A DNA stretch of 64,000 bases, from assembly GCA_947095535.1 (NCBI GenBank), contig OX352773.1, positions 109,437,950 to 109,501,949 of the forward strand, written 5' to 3'. The DNA is from Poecilobothrus nobilitatus (lineage: Eukaryota > Arthropoda > Insecta > Diptera > Dolichopodidae). Each line of letters opens with the position of its first letter. Position 1 is the stretch's first letter. The translations under genes were made by a program, and so were the position numbers. This document shows positions 18,930 through 31,729 of this stretch, one piece after another. The notes below the pieces were generated by a model, which saw only the letters and a program-made list of their open reading frames with translations, ran no database searches and was not told where the DNA came from.

Positions 18930-21900
18930 ACTGCACTTGCTTCCTCAGGGTAGTGTTGGACTTTAACCAAACAAAACCACCCCCTTTAAAACCAAACTAT
19001 AGGATGGGTCCTTTAATGCATGATAATATAATGTACAGCTTGGCTTTGGGGAAAAGGATGAGGGAAGGATTACTTGGGAATTTGGAGAAGGACAATTGGG
19101 ATTATGGAGGATGAAGAGAAAAATTTCGATAGTTATTTTGAAGAAGGATGTTAGTGTTTTTCTTGAATTTCGATATACCGTACACAAATGAATTACCAAC
19201 TTTTGGGAACATATGTGCGGGCATAAGGTTCCATAAACACGACGTGCGCATGACAAACGAATATCTGAATGCTGTATTGCGCCATCTTACCAGTTCGACA
19301 GTGTATGGGAGGGCATCTGTTGCACTTCTCGTTTCACGTTGGAAAACTTTGAGTGGAGGAATCAATTGTTTTATTTCTTTAGAACAGGTGTTCATCAATA
19401 CAAGGTATGTATAAAAGAGAGTCAGTGACGCAACAGTACGGCAATGGCAAAGTGGAGTGAGCGTTGAGGTAACACTGGGGCGCCAATAAGGCGAATAACT
19501 GTGTTTTGCACTTTGTCGCGATAACCCAGCGCTGTTTGGGGCACTCCAGCCCAAATAGCGTTATACTCCATTTTCGGCCTAATGTACATTTTATAGAACA
19601 TATTTTATTGTACATTGTTTTATTGTATTTTAATGTACATTTTATAGAAGATATTTTATCATAAGAGAAGATCGGAAGGAAAAAGTACGCTTTACAGAGG
19701 TACAAAAAAGCTACAGATTTAGCAGCATCTTTAGCTATACCAAAAATATGATTTGACCAAGTCAATTTCTAATTTAACTTGATGTCCAGAAAGTTTAGAT
19801 CTGTTGAGTGCTGCAAAGCTTCACCCTGAAATGTCAGGTTGGCTGTAATAGTAGCTACTTTACGCGAGATTAAACAGCATTGCCTTTTTTTGGTGTTGGA
19901 ATCAACTCTGTTGATTTCACCCCATTTTTGGATTTTCGCTAAATCATTATTTAGCTCACTGATAGTGAAGCTTCTTTCTGTTCTATTAATTTGGTGATTA
20001 ATACCACAGCGGCTATGAAATTCATAGGAAGCTACAAGGGTGCTGTCATCTGCGAAACTATGGTTTGGATTGGAGGTAATTGAAAGTAGGGCATTGATAA
20101 ATATTAAGAAGAGAGTGGGCGACAAAACCGATATCTCAGTGACACCAGCATTAATTATAAAATTGTCAGATGAATAGTCATCGACAAGTACGCGAATCAT
20201 GCGATTCGAAAGGAAATCTCCAATACATTTTAAAAACACTCTATCTAGTCCTAACGCTTTGCATTTTGCTAATAAAGCATCATGCCACTGCATCAGACTC
20301 ACCAGAATGGTGAAGGTTGATATTCAACTTTTCGCAAAGGTAAGTCATGAGATCACCGGTTGAACGACGGGCTCTGAACCCGTATTGTCGATCATGAAGC
20401 AAACCTCTACGATCCAGATATGTCAAAAGCTTCTGCTTTGCTATTTTTTTCATTACTTTGGAAAGAACCGAGGTTATAGCAATAGGACGGTAGTTAGAGG
20501 GATCGCTTTTATTACCTCTTTTTGGAATTGGGAAAACATGCGCAACCTTCCATTGGGTAGGATGAATACCCGAAGTAAAGGAACGATAAAAAAGGTTGCG
20601 TAGAGGGTTTGAAATACTTGAATAGGTATTTTTAAGAACCATGGTAGTGATACCATCTGGACCGGCTGATTTTTTTGCATCAAGATTTTTAAAGATTTTC
20701 ATCACTGCTCTTGTCCTAAAGTATATTTACCGAAGGAGTAGTCAACTTCAGGAACAGTTGGTGGCTTTAAAGTTGACTGAGGCAGTGTCGAGTTGAAAGA
20801 GAACTGCTTGCCAAACAAGTTCGCTTTCTGTTTGGAATCTGACACAATCGTGTTATTAATATCAACAAGCGGAGAAAAAGAGGACCCGCTAGTGTCCTCT
20901 TTTAAACTTTTTGCAAATGAGTAAAGGGATTTGCTATTCTTAGGCATGTGGATAAGTTTGCGTTTCAACTTTAGGTTGAATAAGAATTTTTGCTTGTTGT
21001 TAACTCTTTTGCACCTGTTTCGAACCACTATATACTTTGCCCTGAAAGCCTCTGACCTATTGCTTTGATACAGTTTAAAAGCCTCCTCCATTTGAAAAAT
21101 GGCTTCACTACAAACGCGATTGAACCAATATTTGGACTTCCGTTTAATAGTTCTCAAGGAGTGAGGAATAAATAACCTCATTCCAAGTAAAAATTTTTCA
21201 GAAATCGCATTTGCAGCAAAGTCGACGTTCTTATCGCAGAAGCACAATGACCAATGAAAGGATCTGAAAAAACTGTTAAGACCCTCCCAGTTCGCATGAC
21301 TGTAGCGCGATACTAATTTCCTGGGATGAGTCCCCTGATTGGTAATAGGGCCTACCCGGAAACTTGTTTTAACCAAAAAATGGTCGGAGCCACCCAGGGG
21401 GCAACCACCTGAAACCACATATTTTTCAGGGTGTGTGGTCAGAAACAGATCCAAGAGGTAGCTTTTTTGATCAGCACGGTCCGGGAGCCTAGTGGGATTT
21501 TGGAGAAGTTGAGAAAGATAGAACTGAGATAAAAATAGTTCTTGTTTCCCAATTGAGTTTTAACTCAGGGAACTGTTACTAGAAAAGTGAAGCCAGTCTC
21601 TATTATGAATATTGAAATCACCCGCCAGAACAATTTCAGTTCCTGGAGATGAATCCAAAATTTCATTGATCTGGTTTGATAGATTTTCAATTTCCACAAT
21701 AGTTTCTTCTTCACTTGAGTTGGGTGGTCTGTATAAGAAACAGAAATGTATGACCTACTTTCTAACAAGGATTTTTACCCAAACATAGTGGAAAGTTGGG
21801 CTAGAACATTTGAATTTATTAAGAGTGTTGAAAGCTGTGTCATTTTTAATATAGATGGCGATACCTCTTTTAGACACGAAATGTGAAACGAGTGTGTAGC

Positions 21901-21990
21901 CAGTAATATTAAAATTATCATTCTGGCCGTTAACTTGAGTTTCAATAGGGCAAGAATTGCTGGTTTGCTAGAATTTAAATCGCAAGCGAC
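18930..21990 (-). pseudogene. non-LTR retrotransposon ORF2 (element C)
   Basis: Minus-strand endonuclease-reverse transcriptase in pieces. Endonuclease: IVLAGDFNIHNRDWLHF near 21620 and LGGSDHFLVKTSFRV near 21380. Reverse transcriptase: KKSAGPDGITTMVL, IPKRGNKSDPSNYRPIAITS and DRQYGFRARRSTGDLM between 20705 and 20330, SVLSPTLFLIFINALL near 20120, and the FADD box (SFADDSTLVASY) near 20050. The thumb and C-terminal part run to about 19100. A short deletion at 20280 removed motif A with its catalytic Asp (SDAVA joins WHDALLAKC). Several other frameshifts are present. It is the same family as element D. Jockey/CR1-like. Confidence 0.85.
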
Positions 21991-23125
21991 GGCGTTGAAG
22001 TTCGTCTATAAACCGCATATAGCGCAGAAATCTACATTAAAACTGGTAATTTTCTAAAATTTTCAAAATCAATAAAAGTAAAAATCAACAAATTAAAATT
22101 AAATAAAAAATGAAATATCAAATTAAAAGTTAAATTAATAAAGAAACAAAAAAAATTATATGTGTACGATATGATTACCGCGAGCTTGACAACACAATTT
22201 GTTTGCAAATTAAATTAAATTAAATGTTTGCCTTGAATGTGCAAATGATTTATAAAACGTTCAACAATTTTTGGCATACACTGTGAAGTGACCTTATTGA
22301 ACGCAGTTACAACAAAAAACACACCCAAAGCAAACCTTACGTGCAATATAAAAAAAGAAAAAAGAGCACGTTATAGCAAATAAAAGTTATTGCTTAATTA
22401 AGTTAATACTTATACACACTATTATAAATAATAGTAAAATTCACAATAATATAAACTCTTCTCAATATCTTTTATGATAAAGTAAAAGTAATTAGAATAA
22501 GTAAATACCACCAGAAATTACAAATTAAAATTATAGTTTAAGTTATGGTGGTATTGATTAATGAGAAGAGAAGGATTTGGAACACGTTGATAGATGTTAC
22601 AACGGGATGGAGTGAGAAGGATATTGTTTTTGCTTTGTTTACAACTAGGAGATGTTAGAAAGAAAAGAACAAAAAAAAATTAAAATTAATTAATTGTAAA
22701 CGGTTGCTTTGTTTACAATTAATTAATTTTAATTTTTTTTGAATTGAATTAGAAAATTAAAAAAAAATAAATAAATTAAATAAATTAATCAATTTTAAAT
22801 ATAATAAATATTAAATAAATATATAAATAGAAAAAAAAAAAGTGAAATTAAATAAAAAAAAAAGAAATAAATGTGTTATTAAAGCAAAAAGAAAAAGTGC
22901 TTATCTTAGTGCCGCCATTGTTAGTGCAGCCAACGTGTTTTATATTTATTTTACAACTTTTACTTTGCACATAATTAAAATTAGCACAAAATAAAATAAA
23001 AAAAAAAAATATATAGATAGAAAAAAAAAATCAAGTGAATTTATTTGTTAAATTAAAATTAAAATAAATTATATTAAGTTAGATTTACAAATTAAGCAAA
23101 AATTATTTAAATTATTAATTATTCT
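21991..23125. mobile_element. 5' noncoding region of element C
   Basis: A+T-rich, no long frame. Blocks are shared with the 5' region of element D: GCTTGACAACAC (22175), CCTTGAATG with GTTCAACAA (about 22230), GTGACCTTATTGAACG (22287), and GCCGCCATTGTTAGTGCAGCC (22910) against 29330. A tandem AATTAATTGTAAAC inverted motif lies near 22690-22730. ORF1 is not recognisable. Confidence 0.55.
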
Positions 23126-23141
23126 TAAATGATGTTATCAA

Positions 23142-23180
23142 ACCGACAGTCAACCGATATTATTGCTCGGTTGACCGTCA
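23142..23180. repeat. hairpin at the 3' end of element D
   Basis: GACAGTCAACCGA and TCGGTTGACCGTC pair at 12 of 13 positions around a 9-base loop. It lies just past the last codons of element D on the minus strand. It may be the 3' end structure of this copy; element C lacks an obvious equivalent. Confidence 0.6.
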
Positions 23181-25400
23181 ATAATATCTGTTGTGGGAAG
23201 GATAATTGGAGTAATTGGAATTGGGAAATTTGGAGTATGGGGGATAGGTAGGAAAATTTGGAGAGATATTTTGAAGAAAGATGTTAATGTTCCTCTTAAA
23301 CTTAAGTAAATCGTACACATATGAATTACTAACTTTAGGAAACACATGCGATGGTATATGGTTCCACAAACGGACGTCCCCATGACAAACGAATTTCCAT
23401 AAGCTGTATTTCGCCATCTTGATAACTCAACATGGTAGGGATGAGCATTTGTTGCCCTTCTTGTTTCTCGTTGGAAAACTTTGAGTGGAGCCATTAATTG
23501 TTTTATTTCTTTAGAACAAGTGTTAATCCATACGAGGTACCTATAAAACAAAGTCAGTGACCCTACTGTGCGACGATGGCTGAGTGGAATGAGCATTGAA
23601 TTTACACTGGGGTTGTTGATCAAACGAATAGCTCTGTTTTGCACATTATCTAAATAACTCAGTGCTGTTTGAGGGCCTGCAGCCCAAATGTGTGCATTAT
23701 ACTCCATTTTCGGCCGAATGTACGTTTTATAGATATTGAGAAGAGCAGATGCGGAAAAGTAAGTTTTGCAGCGATACAAAAACCCAAATATTTAGCTGCA
23801 TCCTTAGCTATATAAAAAATGTGATTTGATCAAGTCAATTTCTGGTTTAACCCGATGCCCAGCATGTTTAAATCCGTTGAATGCGGCAATGCTTTTCCCT
23901 GGAATAGTAGGTTACGAACAGTAGCTGTAATTTTTGCCGAGATCAGACAGCATTTTTTTCTCTGGTGTTGAAATCAACTCTGTTGACTTCACCCCATTTT
24001 TGAATATTTGCTAAATCGTTATTTAGCTCACTAATAGTGAAATTTTTTGCTGTTGTATTAATCTGGTGATTAATGTTACAGCAGCTACGAAACGCATAGG
24101 AAGCTATGAGGGTGCTGTCGTCTGCGAAAGTATGTGTCGGATTAATGAGGTTAATGGGAGTAGGTCATCGATAAATATTAAGAAGAGAATTGGGGATAAA
24201 ACTGATCTCTGGGGGACACCAGCATTTATTTTGAATTTATCAGATGAATATCCACCGATCAGTACACGAATGATTCAGCACACGTGTGATTCGAAAGGAA
24301 ATTTGCAATCCATTTTAGAAAGACCCTATCTAGACCTAATACTTTGCATTTTGCCAATAGAGCATAGTGCCAAACTCGATCTAAAGCCTTAGAAATATCA
24401 AGAGCCACAACATCAGAGAAGGTGGCATCTGAGCTGACTTTAACGTCTTCCCTAACGTCTTCCTTTAAACTTTTGGCAAATGACCAAAAAGATTTGCTAT
24501 TCTTTGGCATCTGGATGATTTTACGTTTCAACTTTTGGTTGAACAAGAACTTTTGCTTATTGATAACTCTCTTGCATCTGTTTCTCACCGCTATATAGTT
24601 GGCCCTGCGAGCCTCCGACATATTGTTTTTGTACAGTTTAAAAGTTTCCTCTTTTCTAGGAATGGCTTCTTTGCAAATACGATTAAACCAAGATTTGGGA
24701 CTCCTCTTAACAGATTTCATGAAATGAGGAATGAATAACCTCATTCCAAGTAAAATAGTTTTACTAATCGCATTTGCAGCAAAGTTAACATTTCTGTTGC
24801 GTAAGCAGAATGACTAATCAAAGGCTCTAAAAAAGTTGTTAAGGCCCTCTCAGTCAGCATGGCTGTAACGCCAAACTAATTTTTTGGTAGGGGACCTCTG
24901 GTTGGAGATTGGGCTTACCCGGAAACTTGTGTTAACCAAACAATGGTCGGAATTACCCAGAGGACAACCAACTGAAACCACATATTTTTCAGGATGAGTG
25001 GTGAGAAACAGATCCAAGAGGTGACCTTCATGATCAGCACGGTAAAGAATCCTAGTGGAATTTTGGACAAGTTGAGAAAGGTGGAACAGTGTAGAGAATA
25101 GTTCAACTTGTTTCCCAATTGAGTTTTGACTCCGGGAGATGTTGCTAGAAAAATGAAGCCAGTCCCTGTTATGAATGTTGAAATGTCCCGCCATCACCAT
25201 TTCAGTTTCTGGAGATGCGTCCAAAATTTCATTGATCTGGCTCAATAGATTTTCAATTTCCATAGCAGTTTCTTGTTCATTTGAGTTGAGCGATCTGTAT
25301 AGGAAACAGAAATGTATGACATGCTTTTTAACGAGAATTTTGACCCAAATGTAATAAAAGGTTCTGTAACCCGCGCATGTTACAGAAATTAACATTAAAA
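23150..25400 (-). pseudogene. non-LTR retrotransposon ORF2 (element D)
   Basis: Same family and orientation as element C, lying head to tail with it. Endonuclease at 25395-24850 (MVMAGHFNIHNRDWLHF, where the GDFN Asp is changed to His; LGNSDHCLVNTSFRV). The linker is at 24744-24470 (KSPKSWFNRICKEA). It then jumps from SLKEDVREDVK directly into motif A, SDVVALDISKALDRVWH, so the fingers domain is deleted. FADDSTL remains near 24120, in a broken frame. The thumb and C-terminus are open from 23779 to 23150 (YIRPKMEYNAHIWA, NRAIRLINNPSV). Dead by several lesions. Confidence 0.85.
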
Positions 25401-26160
25401 TTGGTAATATAGATGGAATTAATATAAAACAAAAGTTAAAATAATAAATAATAATATTAAAATTGAAATTGAGTTTAAAATTAAAATCAAAAGCAAAATT
25501 AAAATGAAATCAGAGTTGAAATTGTAATTAAAATCAAAATTAGACGTAATATCAATTCTAAAATTAACCAAGATCAAAATCTGACTTATAATAAATTAAA
25601 GTATGTAAATTAAGATTAAAGTAAAAATTAAAATAAACAAAATGAAAATCAAAAGTAAAAGTGTGCGATTTAAATAATCCGAACTTGACAACACTTTAAA
25701 ATAAATTACTATCAATGTCAATATCAATATTTAAATCAACATTAATACTTTCCAATATTTTGCCTTGAATGAGCAAATGGTTTATAACAACGTTCAACAG
25801 GTTTTAAAATACACTTTTAAGTGACCTTATTGAACGAAGGTACAACCAAAAACTCACCAAAAGCAAAACTTACCACCAGAAATTAATCAATTAAATTACA
25901 GTAATAAGTATGGCAGTATTAAAAAAATTGAGCGAATTGAGAATCAAAGAAGAACACCAGCATCCATCATACATGTTGGAGGGAGATAGATATATAATTG
26001 TTTTGTTTACGACAAGTTGATATTAAGTTGAAACAAATAAAAAAGAAAAGTAAATTAATGTAAACAAAACCAACCGAGCGCGTTTAATTATAAATTATAA
26101 TTTGAATTAGAAAAATTAAAAATTATTTAAATTTAAAATAGTTCTAAATTGAATTTAGAA
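25401..26160. mobile_element. 5' noncoding region of element D, left part
   Basis: A+T-rich region sharing GAACTTGACAACAC, CCTTGAATGAGCAAATGGTT and GTGACCTTATTGAACGAAGG with the 5' region of element C. It is interrupted by element E and resumes at 29303. Confidence 0.6.
26142..26160. repeat. 19-bp target-site duplication of element E, left
   Basis: TTCTAAATTGAATTTAGAA, itself a palindrome apart from the centre; an exact copy is at 29303-29321. Confidence 0.85.
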
Positions 26161-26707
26161 CTATTTAAGTATTTCAATTCAATTCAATTCAATTCAATTT
26201 TATTTCCAACTAAAAATACATATGTGATATAACTAATAATAACAAAATATATATAATACAAGTTATAGTTAGCTTAGGAATACTATTTAAAATTAGGAAA
26301 TAATTAAAAAAGGTCCATCTTTTGTACTATGTATATGTATAAGTATAAGTAGCGATGGATCCGTCTAAAACTAAATAAAAGTAAAAGATATATTTAAAAT
26401 AAAATAGAAACTTACAAACTTACTAACTAACTGTGGAGTTAAAAAGAAGTAATAAAAAAAATAGAAAAATAAGTGTACAGTAATATAAAATTTTTAAAAC
26501 AATTTTATGAATTTTAAAAATAATTTTATAAGCATTTCAAGATTTCAAAATTTGAGGAAGAACACAAAATATAATAAAAATTACAAGAAAATAGTCAAGA
26601 TTAAAAAATAATTATATTAAAAATGAAATTAATTTTAAAGTTATATTAAATACAGAGATAAATATTCAATTTCTGATATGCTAAATTGAAAAAGCCATTG
26701 ACGTACA

Positions 26708-28965
26708 TTAGAAAGAAAAAGAAGATGGATTCCTGTCATTTCTTATAAAGCTAGGAAGTTGATTAAACATTTTTGGAGCAAGAATATCGAAGAAGTGACC
26801 AAAATGAGAAGTGCGGGCTCGAGGAATCACAGCAAAATTACTATGATTAATTCTTAAATTATAGTTTGAAATATGACGTTGAGTTAAATAGCCCGACTTT
26901 GTAAAGAATATTTTCAGAGTTTTATAGAAATACAGGTGACGAAGCGGAAGAATATCAAGTTTTCTAAAAATAGGAAAGCTGGAAGTGAAACGATTTTTTC
27001 TTGAAATTATTCGAATGGCATGCTTATGACAATATAACAACCCACATATTCTGCTAAAATAAGTTCCCCCCCAAACAACTATACCATATTGAAGTTTAGA
27101 GTTAAATATACCAAAGTAAACCGTTTTTAAGAGGACCAAAGAGCAAAATTTCTGCAAGTAGTACAGGTGACGGTTGACATTGTTTAGACTTTTTTTTAAA
27201 TACGAACAGTGATCTGACCAATTTAAACTATTATCAATTAAAATTCCAAGATATTTAAAGATTTTAACACAATCAATAGTAAAACAAGATTCACAATAGG
27301 AGAAGTTCTCTATAAAAGAAAACATGTGTGTGTAATCAGGAGAAATTGGAAATTTTTTACAACTAGGAGAATGATACATTAGAGAATAATCTATATTGGA
27401 AAGATTTGAAAGACTGAAACACATATATTTAGTTTTTGAACTGATAACTAATTTGTGCAAATGAAACCCATTAGAATTACCATTATTTAAGCTATTGTAT
27501 ATTTCCAGCACATAAAGCACAGCACATAAAGCACAACACATCTACAACATACAAAGAAATTTCTTTGAGAATTCTATTTGAAACTTTATCGTAAGAGATA
27601 GAAACACTATTATCAAAATTACAGATTAGCTTGTGTACTTCCAATGAAGTAAAGTCAATGAAATGAAAACTATTGCACTGAAAAGAATCATCGATAATTA
27701 AAGGAAAGGAGGACAGATCTATATTAATATCAGAATTTAAAACTAAATCATTTGTAACATTAATAAAGTATGTATTAAAATAATTAGCAATATTTAAAGG
27801 ATTAGTTACAATATTATTTTCAATCTCAAGCGTGATATCATTATATAGAAGATTTTTATTTAAAATTTCATTAACTACTTTCCATTAATTTTTAGGATTA
27901 CCACGATTCCTGTTCATTTTTAAAATGAAATAGTTATCTTTACACCTAATTACATTTGTTTTAATTCTTTTACAAAGTTTATTATAACATAGTTTAAGAC
28001 GAATATTATTAGAATGGATTTAACTAAGGAACACATTTTATTTCTACGTTTTATTAAATTTAACAAAGAACGAGTCATCCAAGGTTTTAATTTTGTTCCA
28101 GAATTACGAAAAACTTGACGAGAATAATTATTAATATGACTAAATAGAATCTCACAAAAATTAGAATAAGCAAGAGAAGCATCAGCCGAATTATATACAC
28201 TAGGCCAGCACTCAAACTTTAACCTATCCCTAAGTTCAGAAAAATTGATTACGGAAAAATTATAAGAATTATTTTTCCTTTTAAGAACTTTAATATTATT
28301 AAATAAATAAATAGATAGAGAAATTAAGCAATGATTAGTTATATGCAAATCTAATACTTCACAGGAATAAGAAAAATTATTATTAATTACCTGTCGTATA
28401 AAAAGATGGTCAAGGCAAGTACCAGAGGCTTGTCGTGTAGGTTCACAAATAACAGAACAGAGACCAAAGGATGACAAAAGTGATAATTATCAACATCAGA
28501 ATTATTGATCAATAAAATATTAATGTTAAAATCACCTAATAAAATTAGATTTTTTGAAGAAATTGAAGATAAAAAACTTGATAATTCTTCCACAAAGACA
28601 CCAATACTTATACCGTGTAATTTATAAATGCAAACGAAACAAAAACTCACTCAATTAAAATTAATTATAACTTTCAGCAAATCACACGAAACAAAATTGA
28701 AATTGAAAAACTTACAATTAAGATCACTACTAAGATAAACAGCTACTCCACCAGCAGAATATGAATTATTACAGCAAACTTGAAGATTGAAATTAGGAAT
28801 ACAGTAATTCTCCTTTTCCTCGTCAAAAATCCAAATTTCAGTAAGAAATATAATGTCAGGCAAAATAACGAATGACTCAAGATAGCTTACAAGATGAATA
28901 AAGTTCTTCCTCAAACTTCTGATATTTTGATGAAAAACTAAAATATTAGAAGGACAGTTAGACAT
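26708..28965 (-). pseudogene. ORF2 of element E (endonuclease, RT core deleted)
   Basis: From the right: endonuclease ILVFHQNIRSLRKNF and IIFLTEIWIFDE (28965-28651), GGVAVYLSSD, ILLGDFNINIL near 28530, and SGTCLDHLFI near 28410. The linker runs to about 27560 (LKPWMTRSLLNLIKRRNK; NIANYFNTYFINV; ISYDKVSNRILKE). At about 27510-27540 it jumps into the post-YADD region: SKTKYMCFSLSN, IFKYLGILIDNSLNWSDH, LQYGIVVWGG, ILPLRHLYFYKTLKIFF. The fingers and palm are gone. A 14-bp tandem duplication marks the joint. CR1/Jockey-like. Confidence 0.85.
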
Positions 28966-29089
28966 TATAATGTAAACAAATATAATAACAATAAGAAAAA
29001 TATTAAGTTAGTTGTTTTGAAGGCTATGTAGGAAAGCAAAAATTAAAAAATCAAAAATTTAAGCTATATAATACAACGATAAGAATTAA

Positions 29090-29302
29090 AGTTTAACTAA
29101 ATCGTCAAAACAACTAATTTCCACCCTATTATCACCATCCTGTTTGCGTAAGTAAATTTTTGAGTTCCTGATCCAAAGCTACTTATAACTTTTTTCTTTT
29201 TTATTTCCCGTGCACGATGGAACAGCAATCTCGTATACTTTGTCAAGGAATCGTTAAAATAGACAGGAAACTCCTTATTTTTATCCTTATTAAAAATTAG
29301 CA
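29090..29302 (-). pseudogene. ORF1 C-terminal fragment of element E
   Basis: Minus-strand frame with FNDSLTKYTRLLFHRAREIK and TQKFTYANRMVI, the pattern of the C-terminal domain of CR1/Jockey-type ORF1 proteins, where an ARE/ARK helix is followed by an aromatic strand. Truncated at the 5' end of the copy. Confidence 0.55.
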
Positions 29303-29321
29303 TTCTAAATTGAATTTAGAA
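29303..29321. repeat. 19-bp target-site duplication of element E, right
   Basis: Exact copy of 26142-26160. The sequence to its right (ACTTATATTGCCACCATTTG) continues the 5' region of element D, as comparison with 22900-22930 shows. Confidence 0.85.
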
Positions 29322-29580
29322 TACTTATATTGCCACCATTTGAGTGCAGCCATATAATTTAAAATTTAGTTTATTATACTATTATACTTATACTTTTAAA
29401 TAATTTTAAGTGAAAGGAAAAAAAAATAAAAAATTAATTAAAAAAAGTTCACTAGTTTAATTTAATTTTAATAATTTAAAGAAAAAATATATAAGTAAGA
29501 AAAAAAAGTTGACAGAAAAAAGTTTTTTACTAATTAAAAAGAAGTGTTGTCGCTTCAAAAGTTATAAAGAAAAAAAAAAA
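29322..29580. mobile_element. 5' noncoding region of element D, right part
   Basis: Continuation of element D beyond the nested element E. It shares TGCCACCATTTGAGTGCAGCC-type sequence with 22908-22930. A+T-rich thereafter. Confidence 0.55.
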
Positions 29581-29618
29581 CATAATATCTTTTTTACCCC
29601 TTTCAGTTCTGGGTGCTT

Positions 29619-31725
29619 CTAATCAAAATAATAATGTTCCGCACTTCTTGTGAAGTAGCTATGAATTGAAGCATTAGTTTGTATTTTTAAATTGCTTTTG
29701 GTTAAGTTATTTAATAGTTTATAAATGCACTTGCAGTTTTCCAAAAATATTGTTTGTTCAATGGTAGGTAAATTTCGATCAGAATACAGTGATGTAGTTG
29801 GAGAACCATATGGAAGTCTGTATAAGATTTTAATAGCTGTGTTGATTATAACTCCAATTTGTAGACTTGCTTCTTCACTAATATGGTCGTTTATTCTGGT
29901 TTTGATTTTTTGTAAATTTAAATACCATTTAAATAGATTGGTTGCAACTCCTCTTATACCCATATTGAAAAGCCTATTTATTAATATATCATGATTTACG
30001 ATGTCAAAAGCTTTTTTTAGATCTAAAAGAATAGCGACTGCGTAGTTATTTTTATCTAACGCCATATTTATGAAATTAAGCGCAGCTGATTCTGTGCTGC
30101 TTCCATTTAGAAATCCAAATTTATGGTCATCAATTAGATTTGAATTTGTAAAGAATGCAATTAAAGGACGTTTAATAACCTTTTCAATAATCTTAGATAG
30201 ACAATTTGTCAAGGGTATTGATCTATAATTATTAACATCTGTCCTTTTTCCTGATTTAAAAATTGGAGTGATATTACATTTTTTGGCCATATTCGGAAAA
30301 ACACCAGTCGATAAAATTTAATTTATTATATCAGAAAGCTTGTTTGATATTATGTGCCTAACTGATTTCATATGTTTTATTGAAATGCCATCTGGTGCAG
30401 GAGATGAGTTAGTTTTAAACGAGTTTATAATTTGTGTTATTTCATTACTATCTGTTGGAATAAGATAAATTGAGTTCTGATTTATGTGATCCTGTGTAGT
30501 TATTACATTATTTGAAAGGTTGTTGAAGTTTTTATCTAACTTGCTTCCGACGGTGGCGAAATGAAATATTAGCTAAATCAGAAGTAGTGACTTCACCGGT
30601 GTTCTTTATTACATGTATTGTCGAACTATCTTTAGAAATGTTTAAATTTAAGAGCTTATTAATAACTTTTCACAGCTGTTGAGGGTCGCAACTTTCACTT
30701 ATTTGGTTGTCAAAGTAGTTATCCTTTGCTTCTTTTATTCATTTTTGAATATAATTTTTAATTTTTTTATACCTTTTTTGCAAATCATAGTTGTTTTTAT
30801 TTTTGCGAGATTTAGCATAAAGTTTATTTCGTATTTTGATTACATTAAGTATAAAAGGAGTAATCCAGTAGTTTTGTTTCCGTCTTCTAACTATTCTTGT
30901 TGAAGAAGCTAATGCTTTACTTACATTTATACATTCCGTAATTTCATCATAAGAGTTACACATTTGGATTTTTTGCGCAACTAAGTTTTGGAAAGCATTC
31001 CAGTTAGTTTTTCTATAGTTATTCTTGTCATTTGTTCGAGTATGACATCGCATTTTTCAATATGTATGTCCAAAACTTTGTGGTCACTAATAGGATTTTC
31101 CGACAATTTGATCGTTGCCTTAAAAGTTTTAAAATTGGCGATAACGTGATCAAGGATGCTTCCATGATTACAATCAGATAGACAACTGAAATTTGCGGCT
31201 TGCCGAGTAATTCCGTTCATAATGGTGTCATTGATTATGTTAAAGTTGTATGATTCAACTATATTAATATAAGTAATATTATTTTCATTATTTAAAAGCA
31301 AATCGATATTGGTATCACCTACTATGATACAGTTTTTACTGAACGTTTTTACTGAACGCCTTTAGGAGAATACCCACTGAATCGATGTAATCGTTTTTAT
31401 CAATGCCAGGAGCATTATAATTGTAATAATTTTGATGTTGGATTTACAATTGAGTAGTTAAATTCCAATTGGATTAAATTTCTCATTTACAGAATTTGGT
31501 AATACAAGAGAAGTAAAATTTTGCTTTTTTATATAAACCCACCGCCCCTGTTATTTTCTCTACAGGAATGGATGGATGGAAATTCAGGAATCTGCATAAA
31601 TGTGATTTCGGATGAATAAATCCATGTTTTATTTTATATAACAATATCTGGAGAATGTGACTTAATTAATAAAGTTAGATCATCAATTTTATTCCTCATA
31701 ATATTAACATACAAAATATATGATA
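29619..31725 (-). pseudogene. ORF2 of element B (endonuclease and truncated RT)
   Basis: Starts within KIDDLTLLIKSHSPDIVI near 31725. The endonuclease continues in broken frames as PEFPSIHS, NNRGGGFI, GDTNIDLL near 31310 and GSILDHVIANF near 31150, with a basic linker to 30740. Reverse transcriptase: SSPAPDGISIKHM near 30400, NITPIFKSGKRTDVNNYRSI, DDHKFGFLNGSSTES and motif A AILLDLKKAFDIVNHDIL. After EEASLQIGV (near 29860) it jumps to the C-terminal region IEQTIFLENCKCIYKLLNNL and HSYFTRSAEHY. Motif B, the YADD box and the thumb start are deleted. Confidence 0.82.
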
Positions 31726-31729
31726 TATT

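Larger units (their letters stand above)
26161..29302 (-). mobile_element. non-LTR retrotransposon element E, nested in D
   Basis: Bounded by an exact 19-bp target duplication. It ends on the minus strand in a (TTGAA)n tail (about 26174-26200). The content is an ORF1 C-terminal piece at the right end and an ORF2 (28965-26708). Internal deletion has removed most of the reverse transcriptase. Confidence 0.85.

Noticed and set aside
18854..19414. Plus-strand frames opposite the 3' part of element C
   Set aside because: Shadows of the minus-strand ORF2 C-terminus, which aligns with element D.
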